Below are positions 56,345 through 64,000 of a DNA stretch of 64,000 nucleotides, piece after piece (positions within the stretch are counted from its first letter, which is position 1; every line of letters begins with the position of its first letter). This stretch comes from Amphimedon queenslandica. Lineage: Eukaryota > Porifera > Demospongiae > Haplosclerida > Niphatidae. The notes under the pieces are model-generated. The model did not search any database. It was not told the DNA's origin and was given only the letters and a program-made list of their open reading frames with translations. The stretch spans positions 5,827 to 69,826 of the forward strand of contig NW_003546384.1 in NCBI RefSeq assembly GCF_000090795.2, in the 5' to 3' direction. A program made the position numbers and the translations under genes.

Positions 56345-59300
56345 ATGCCTCTCAGGCTAGATGTTAAAGTAAGCAAAAAACATAAACGGAAAACCAGCTA
56401 GTGTTTCTTGTAACTGGGATAATTAAAATGGTGGCCTATTCTTATTAATGCCCACCCCTATCTTGTAGAAAAAACTCGTTTCTCGTTCCGACCGAGTCAA
56501 GTCTATGGACTTGCATCCCAAGGAGCCGTGGATGCTGGTGTCTCTGTATAACGGCAACGTCCATATATGGAACTATGAGTCACAAGTGAGTGACAAGCTG
56601 TTTAACGTTAATTTATTTTTTGGTTTTATTTTTAGACTCTTATCAAATCATTTGAAGTGACTGATCTTCCGGTGAGGGCCGCCAGGTTTGTAGCAAGAAA
56701 GAGCTGGGTTGTGACCGGATCCGTAAGTCTACACAAAGAAGGAGATTTATTTCATTATTATTATTATTTATTATTGATATTATTAATTTTTTATTTTTTA
56801 GGACGATATGTTATTGCGTGTTTATAATTACAATACATTAGAGAAGGTTCATTCATTTGAGGCTCACAGCGATTACATTCGCTCAATAGTGACTCACCCA
56901 ACTCATCCCTACATCCTCACATGCAGTGGTAAGTGCTAATATATAATATTTATATATTAGGAAAAAAATGTATTAAAATTGGGGTTGATTTTTTGGCCAT
57001 TTTTTGGAAAAAACCATGGGCTATAGTACAGGGATTTTTTCAGATTTTGGCCCGATTTTTAAAATGGTCGTAACTTTAAAAATTGAAGTTGGAATCAGCT
57101 CAAACTTGTTACACAGCATAAGGACATTAATATGTATCAGAAAATGTAATAAAAATTTGGGGTGATTTCGGAGCCATTTTTTGAAAAAACCATGGGCTAT
57201 AGCCTTGGGTATTTTTCAAAAAATGGCTCATTTTTTAAAATGGCCGTAACTTGAAAAATTGAAGTCGGAATTGGCTAAAACTTGCTACATAGCATAAGTA
57301 CATCAATATGTATCAGAAAATGTAATAAAAATTTGGGGTGATTTTTTGGAAAAAACCATGGGCTATAGTATAGTACAGGGTATTTTTCAGAATTTTGGCA
57401 TTTTCTTAAAATGGCCGTAACTTGAAAAATTAAAGTCGGAATCTGCTCAAACTTGCTACACAGCATAAGTACATCAATATGTATCAGAAAATGCAATAAA
57501 AATTTGGGGTGATTTTTTGGCCAGTTTTTGGAAAAAACCATGGGCTATAGTACAGGGTATTTTTCAGAATTTTGGCATTTTCTTAAAATGGCCGTAACTT
57601 AAAAAATTGAAGTCGGAATCAGGTCAAACTTGCTACATAGCATAAGGACATCAATATGTATCAGAAAATGTAATAAAAATTTGGGGTGATTTCGGAGCCA
57701 TTTTTTGAAAAAACCATGGGCTATAGTCCATGGTGCTATAATTTCAAGTCTCCTCTTTCGCTAGATGACATGTTGATAAAGCTATGGGACTGGGACAAGA
57801 AGTGGCAGTGTGTCCAAGTATTTGAAGGCCACACTCACTACGTCATGATGATAGTGCTCAACCCGAAAGACACCAACCAGTTTGCCAGCGCGTCCCTTGA
57901 CAGGACAGTCAAGGTATGTAACTATGGTAACCGTTGTCCTGGTAACTGTTGCCATGGTGATGTCTAGGTGTGGCAGCTTGGTTCTTCCCATCCTAATTTC
58001 ACTCTTGAGGGCCACGAGAAAGGACTGAACTGTATTGATTACTTTCAGGGCGGAGACAAACCTTATCTCATATCTGGAGCCGATGACAGGTAGGTGGGGC
58101 ATGTAGGTGTGGCTTAACGAAATTTGTTTAAAATTGTAGGATGGTAAAGATATGGGACTATCAAGTGAGTAGTTATTAATAGTTATAAGTAGTTATTAAT
58201 AGTTGTTATTAATTACAAGTAGTTATTAATGGTTATTAAAAATAGTTATAAGTGGTTATTAATAGTTAATATTTTATTCTAATAGAATAAAGCCTGTGTA
58301 CAGACATTGGAAGGTCATGCTCAGAATGTTACAGCTGTTGCCTTTCATCCTGAACTGCCCATCATATTAACAGGATCTGAAGATGGTAATGAATACATAT
58401 ATAATAGTTTTGTTGCATTATTATTGTAATTTTATATTTGCCTCGTGGAAACCCTGCTATAGTATGTAAAAAATTGACTTCCATTGTCACAAAATATGTG
58501 ACAAGCAAAAAAACCCATTATTTCCATTGTCACGAAATTTGTGACAAGCAAAAACTCATTAGTTCCATTGTCACGAAATTTGTGACAAGCAAAAACCCAT
58601 TAGTTCCATTGTCACGAAATCCGTGACAAGCAAAAAACCCATTAGTTCCATTGTCACTGTAAATCCAGGACTGGCACTTTCTTGAGCAACTTAAAAAATT
58701 CATAAAAAATCCAATTTTGATCGGAATCAGCTCAAACTTTCTACACACATAAGAACATGTATATGTATCAGGAAATATTATGAAAATGGAGAACTCTCTA
58801 CTTTTCATTTTTGGCGAAATTTGGTCTAAGTCTCTGTACTATAGTACATGGTCTCGGGCCAAATTTTGCCAAAAATGAAAAGTAGAGAATTCTCAATTTT
58901 TATAACATTCCCTGATACATATACATGTTCTTATGTTGTGTAGCAAGTTTGAGCTGATTCCGATCAAAATTGGATTTTTAACGAATTTTTAAAGTTGCTC
59001 CAAAACATGTAGCGTTCATGTACATACATGTATATAATATAGCAGGTTTCTACTTTTATTTCATCCAATGGAACTAATCAGCACTTTAGACTTCACATGT
59101 CTGTAATTCCATAGTGAAGGCCAATTTAGATTTACATGTATATGTAATCTTGATCTCCATTTTACTCCTCCCTCCCTCCCTCTTCTTCTATTGTTAGGTA
59201 CCATAAGGATCTGGCATGCTAACACTTATCGGCTGGAGACCACACTCAATTACGGTCTTGAGAGGATCTGGTGGATATCTTGTCTCCGCGGCTCAAATGA

Positions 59301-62300
59301 TGTCGCCCTCGGCTATGATGAAGGATCTGTCATGGTTAAGGTATTTATAGCCAAAAATTAAAAATTAATAAAAATCAATTTCTGTATTCAATTTATTTAA
59401 GAAGCTTCTTCACCAATGATTTTTAATGTGAAATATATTTTGGAATTACAGTACCTACTATAATTTCTTTCTTTCTCCACTCTCTCTCTCCCTCCCTCTC
59501 CCTCTCTCTCCCTACAGTTAGGTAGAGAGGAGCCAGCCATGAGTATGGACAGCAGTGGTAAGATAATCTGGGCCAAACACAGCGAGATACAGCAAGCAAA
59601 CCTAAAGAATATCGGAGACATTGAGATTAAAGATGGAGAGAGGTTACCACTGGTTGTGAAAGACATGGGCTCTTGTGAAATATACCCACAGACCATATCA
59701 CATAATCCTAATGGGAGGTATGTTACTAATAATAGCAACCGGTTGTGTTGTTACTAAAAATAGAACCATTGTTGCTAAAAATAGTAAGTATTAATGTTTA
59801 ATGCTGTTAGGTTCGTCGTGGTCTGTGGAGATGGTGAGTACATCATATACACTGCAATGGCTCTCAGGAATAAATCCTTTGGATCGGCATTGGAGTTTGT
59901 GTGGGCGGCAGACTCATCAGAGTGAGTGGGCGTATTGAGTGGGTGTGGTTATGCATATTTGGTTTCTATTTAAAGGTACGCTGTTCGTGAGGGCTCAAGT
60001 AAAGTCAAAATATTCAAGAATTTTAAAGAAAAGAAGACATTTAAACCTGAACTGGGAGCAGAGGGTGAGAGAGAGAGAGCACAGTTCTTAATTATTATTT
60101 TTTAATTATTTTCTTTTTTAGGTATTTTTGGTGGACATTTATTAGGAGTAAGAGCTAGTAATACTCTTTCTTTTTACGACTGGGAGTCACTTGAACTTAT
60201 TCGTCGCATTGAAATATCAGCAAAACATGTAAGGATAGGCTTTAAAATATACTGAGTTTTACTAATAATTTAACTGAGTTTACTGAGGTTTACTGACTTT
60301 TACAAAGCATTATTGAATTTTTGCTTATGTATTTAAAACTCTGACTCTACTAATGCATTTATAATTTACTGAGTATTACTGATAATTTACTGGGCATTAC
60401 CAATAATTTACTGGGCATTACCAATAATTTACTGGGTATTACTGATATTTTACTGATAGTATACTAATTTGGTGTTTGTTTTTAGGTTATGTGGTCTGAT
60501 GGAGGTGAACTGGTTTGTATAGCGTCAGAAGAAGCTTTTTATATTCTCAAATTTGACAGTCAAGCAGTTCAAAATGCAGTGGCTAATAATGAAGGAATTG
60601 ATGAAGACGGAATTGAAGCAGCTTTTGATGTAAAGAGATTTTGAAAGGAGGGAGGGAGAGAGAGAAAGAGAGCAAGTTTGGACCTATATTAATAGCAAAT
60701 TTGTCAAATTCAAAGCATTAGAATTTATTTATTATATTTTTAGGTGCTAGGTGAGATTAGTGAAGTAGTGAAGACTGGTCTTTGGGTCGGCGACTGTTTC
60801 ATTTATACTAACAATGTGAATAGGGTTAATTATTATGTGGGCGGAGAAATTGTAACCATTTCTCACTTGGACAGGTACAGCTGCATTTAATCAACAATAT
60901 TTAAATAAAACTGTCTTTATTTTTATTTCCCTCCCTCTCTCTCCTCCATTATCTGGTACAGAGTGATGTACCTGTTAGGTTACATTGCTAAGGACAACAG
61001 GTTGTATCTAGGAGACAAAGAGTTAAATATTGTATCGTTTCTTCTCCAACAATCAGTGCTGGAGTATCAGACGGCCATTATGAGAAGGGACTTTGACACA
61101 GCAGACCAGGTGCATAAGAGGAAAGAGCTAGTTTTGAAGATGTACATGTACAGTGTAGTTTATTTTGAGAATTATTTATCTTGCTACTTCCCTCCCCCCT
61201 TTCTCTCCTCAAGGTTCTTCCCTCAATTCCTTATGATCAACGGACTAGAGTCGCTCACTTTCTAGAGAAGCAAGGTTTCAAGTCTCAGGCTCTTGCCGTC
61301 ACTACGGACCAGGACCACAAGTAAAGGGTTTTATGTGCATGTACATGTAACGAGACATGAGGACTCAATTATATTAAATGATACTCCATTTCTCGTAAGG
61401 TTTGATCTTGCTCTTCAGCTCAAAGACCTCAAAGCAGCTTATGAGCTGGCACATACAGCACAAGTTAGTTAGAAGACATAATCTTTCTCTCTCTTTTCTG
61501 TTTCTGCTTATTCCCTCCATTTCATATTACCCTTGCTCCTCCTCTTCCTTCCCCAGGCTGATGAGAAATGGAAGTCATTAGGAGAGCTAGCAATGACACA
61601 GTGTCAGTTTGGTTTAGCTCTAGAGTGCCTCCATCATGCTAAGGATTACAGTGGTCTCCTACTACTAGCTACTAGTGCTGGGGACGCTGGTACCCTAGCT
61701 AAACTAGCTGAAACCACGTCTGAAGCTGGAAAGAATAACATAGCTTTTACTGCTAACTTCTTACTAGGAAGGTTTGTAACTTTGTATACCTACACATATC
61801 TCCCTTCTCTTTTCATTCTTGTAACTTCTGTTTTCTATTAATAGATTGGAGGTGTGTCTCGATATTCTCATTTCAACTGGTCGATTAGCTGAAGCTGCTC
61901 TCTTTGCTAGAACATACCTACCAAGTCAAATATCAAGGTAAGGCAATGAATATGATCTACGTTTTTAGTATCTTTCTTTATTTCTCTCCTTCTCTTTTAG
62001 GACGGTCAAGCTATGGAAAGAGAACTTATCTAAAGTCAACACGAAAGCTGCTCAAAGTTTAGCCGACCCAACAGAATATGAGAACCTTTTCCCCGAGCTC
62101 CAGTCTGCTCTCAAAGCCGAAGACTTCATCAAAGAAGAGAGAGAGAACCTTCCGCCGGCTTCAGAGTACCTCAAAGCAACAGTGAGTCATATGACATCAT
62201 ATTGCATCACATGGCATCATATTGCATTACATGACATCATTTTACATCATATATTTTATCTACAGCCGGTCGGTGATCGTAATGTTATTGAGGAGATGTT

Positions 62301-62564
62301 ATCTGGTCCTGTCCGTGCTCCTGTTAATAATGGTGATGGCGATGTGAGTGGGTGTGGTTTTGGATGTGGCTAATCTTGTGCTTTTGTTTTTTCCTAGGAA
62401 ATAAATTTAGATTTAAGCGACGAAGATCTGCAAGATGTTGACACTGAAGTAAGCTAACCTACTCTTTGATTGAAATTTTAACACAACTCTTTTTTTTCTT
62501 CTTGTTTTCTTTCCGTTGTTAGGGTATCAATCTTGATGATGAAGAGGATTTGCTGGGAGACTAA
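56345..62564 (+). CDS. COPB2: Coatomer subunit beta-prime (COPB2)
   Basis: Twenty-four exons, all phase-consistent (884 residues; human 906): 56345-56368, 56469-56585, 56636-56722, 56802-56928, 57765-57913, 57968-58089, 58140-58164, 58286-58385, 59198-59340, 59518-59717, 59811-59921, 59976-60064, 60122-60228, 60486-60629, 60744-60874, 60962-61109, 61214-61320, 61400-61463, 61557-61771, 61845-61937, 62001-62181, 62266-62343, 62398-62448, 62523-62564. Beta'-COP is part of the COPI coat for Golgi-to-ER and intra-Golgi vesicles and binds dilysine cargo signals. WD40 repeats fill the N-terminal third ([53 protein letters not shown]), followed by the coatomer WD-associated and alpha-solenoid region ([29 protein letters not shown]) and an acidic tail. 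Exon 7 is only 25 bases. Most introns are 45-90 bases; introns 4 and 8 are enlarged by repeats. Confidence 0.97.
56945..57735 (+). repeat. 177-bp satellite, about four copies in COPB2 intron 4
   Basis: Units with 'aaaccatgggctatagtaca', 'atggccgtaac' and 'cagaaaatgtaataaaaatt', the same orientation and type as the array in TMEM14 intron 3. They end about 30 bases before exon 5. Confidence 0.92.
58481..58657 (+). repeat. 42-bp tandem repeat with internal palindrome
   Basis: 'ccattgtcac' recurs at 58481, 58523, 58565, 58606 and 58648. Each unit contains TGTCACgaaatttGTGACA, an inverted repeat. It lies in COPB2 intron 8. Confidence 0.9.
58684..59000. repeat. Foldback inverted repeat of the satellite unit
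   Basis: A forward unit (58684-about 58834) meets a reverse unit (about 58850-59000) around the palindrome TGTACTATAGTACA at 58835-58848. Arms of roughly 150 bases pair with few mismatches: 'gagcaacttaaaaaattc' against 'gaatttttaaagttgctc'. In RNA it would form a long hairpin within COPB2 intron 8. Confidence 0.88.
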
Positions 62565-62590
62565 CTTTAAACTGTTTATTTAATTATAAT

Positions 62591-62596
62591 AATAAA
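62591..62596 (+). terminator. Polyadenylation signal of COPB2
   Basis: AATAAA 27 bases after the stop codon, within a TAA-rich 3' UTR. Confidence 0.6.
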
Positions 62597-62866
62597 AGAA
62601 ATAATAATAATTGTGTTATTATTATTATTATTGTTATTATAGGTGAACGAGGATTTTAAGTGTTTATTATTATTATTTCCTTTTCTGCTTCTCCTATTTT
62701 CTTTCTCTTTTTTATTCATTTTCATTTGCTTGCTTGCCTCTCACACCTTTTTTCCAAAACTAAAGCCATTAGTTGTTAATTAACTATTTTATTAATTTAT
62801 AACTGGACTGAGCATGCTCAGAACTTGATAGCGCCAAAAAGAATCTTTTAGAACACGTGTTAGAAG

Positions 62867-64000
62867 ATGTCTGGTAGTGGTTCTTTGTTACAATGTTTTT
62901 GGGATCTTTCCTCTTTAGAGGAGGCAGCGAGACTATCAGCTGCTCAGAAAATTATATCAATTCTCGAGGAATCTCGAGTAAAAAATATATTTTAAAATTT
63001 ATTTGTATCTTTATTAATATAACTATTAGGAGAGTGACTCGTTTCAACAAGAGATCAGTTATTGTCTCACTCGTTTGGTCTCTGGTCTGGCCTCAAACAG
63101 GAAAGGTGCTCGTCATGGTTACTTCACAGTGCTATGTGAGGTGGGTGTGGTTTTGTTGCCATGGTAACTTGATTTTTCTTTCAGTTTTTGAGTAGGTACG
63201 GTGACTATTTGTCGTGTGGTGTCATTTTGAAACTTATTTGTGAGAAACTGGAGCACATCGGGAATGCCAAAGGATCGGTAAATACTTTACGAGTTTTATT
63301 CAAATTATCTACCGTACTTGGGTACTACTACATGTACATATATTTTATTATTTTATTTTTAGGAAGAAAGAGGTGCTTATTTTGGACAAGTATTTGCACT
63401 ATTGGCACTCGTTGAATCTGGTTTCACCATGTCACAAGTTTGTGGTTCCAATGGCAGCCATTTTTTAATCAATAGTTTCGCTTTAGGAAGAGTTGCCATT
63501 AGTCGTCCAGAAAATCGTTGCCATAGCAACCAAGAAAGCCCCCCTGAGGGAATTGTGTGCATCGGTTTTAATGAAATTATTAGAAATGCTAAAGGGAGAG
63601 AGTAGAAAGGTTTGTGAACTCGTATTACCATATATGGCACTAGATTGCGGCTGGAATGGCTCCTCCCCCGAAGCCATATTACTACTAATTACTCTTCAAC
63701 GTTATTTCAAAGAGGTACACTACGTTCATATTTTGTTTTATTTTATCGTGATATTATTAGGAGGCGTGGTTTGGTGAGTTTGTGAGACAGTACTGGAATG
63801 CGGAGTCTAATGATTTTTTAATTTCGAGAAATTTTGAAATGTTATCAAGCACATTGCTGGTAAATAGAAACGTAATAACAAGTTCTTATTGTATGTATTA
63901 TTATTATAGACCAGCTCTCAGTGTCATCCAAGGATTCACAGTGTTTGGCCACACCTCTTTGATTACCTCTGGGGAACCAAAGAGTGGGCTGGGTTTTGGA
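62867..64000 (+). CDS. MYBBP1A: MYBBP1A/Pol5-like nucleolar protein, 5' part
   Basis: Seven phase-0 exons before the window edge: 62867-62977, 63030-63140, 63185-63277, 63363-63437, 63487-63714, 63761-63859 and 63910-64000 (about 269 residues). The start LLQCFWDLSSLEEAARLSAA, then LTRLVSGLASNRKGARHGY, RGAYFGQVFALLALVESG and CHPRIHSVWPHLFDYL follow the N-terminal order of MYBBP1A/Pol5 (x-FWDL, RL-x-GL-x-S-R-x-AR-x-G, FG-x2-A, HP-x-x-H-x-VW). These alpha-solenoid proteins act in the nucleolus in rRNA gene transcription and ribosome production. Introns are tiny (45-85 bases). The acidic and basic C-terminal regions would lie beyond the window. The start is 302 bases after the COPB2 stop. Confidence 0.82.

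Noticed and set aside
57275-57541. Antisense frame of repeated [11 protein letters not shown]-like text
   Set aside because: Translation of the satellite units in COPB2 intron 4; repeats with the DNA unit and has no gene context.

Overview
This is nuclear DNA from an early-branching animal, most likely a demosponge of the Amphimedon type. That placement is inference. It rests on animal-specific families (a SoxC-type HMG-box gene, myristoylated SH3-SH2-kinase proteins of the Src/Frk group, a Nup153-like nucleoporin), AT-rich sequence, short intergenic gaps and many introns of only 50-80 bases. Ten genes are clear and two are candidates. All multi-exon models were built by hand from GT/AG sites with matching reading phase.

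Left end (1-7100): the 5' part of a low-molecular-weight tyrosine phosphatase on the minus strand, the two 3' exons of a Nup153-like nucleoporin with a Met/Ser/Gly minisatellite, and a four-exon TMEM14 gene whose third intron holds about eleven copies of a 177-bp satellite. From 7100 to 15400 I find no gene, only MITE-like elements, satellite fragments, microsatellites and a perfect hairpin. A single-exon SoxC-like gene with a TATA box lies at 15601-16803, followed by another gene-poor 7 kb.

Middle (23970-36200): two minus-strand genes lie close together, an EPT1/SELENOI-like ethanolamine phosphotransferase (nine exons, the last tentative) and a MAK/CILK1 ciliary kinase (nine exons). A possible 59-residue membrane microprotein reads away from the kinase start. 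An assembly gap of 98 N lies at 36985-37082 inside a local duplication.

Tyrosine-kinase cluster (37960-51430): one complete Src/Frk-like gene of four exons is followed by a second locus. There, one myristoylation-plus-SH3 module is followed by two consecutive, complete SH2-kinase terminal exons in the same splice phase. This looks like one gene making two different kinases by alternative terminal-exon choice. The two exons share a 336-bp stretch with only six differences, which suggests gene conversion. It is the most interesting feature of the window.

Right end (52000-64000): a dense housekeeping block. It holds a cytosolic sulfotransferase (+), a glycogen branching enzyme (-), the 24-exon coatomer subunit COPB2 (+, head to head with the branching enzyme across about 220 bp) and the first seven exons of a MYBBP1A/Pol5-like nucleolar protein (+) running off the edge. 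A dispersed repeat family of about 177-185 bp, many copies carrying a 20-bp perfect palindrome, sits in introns of several of these genes.
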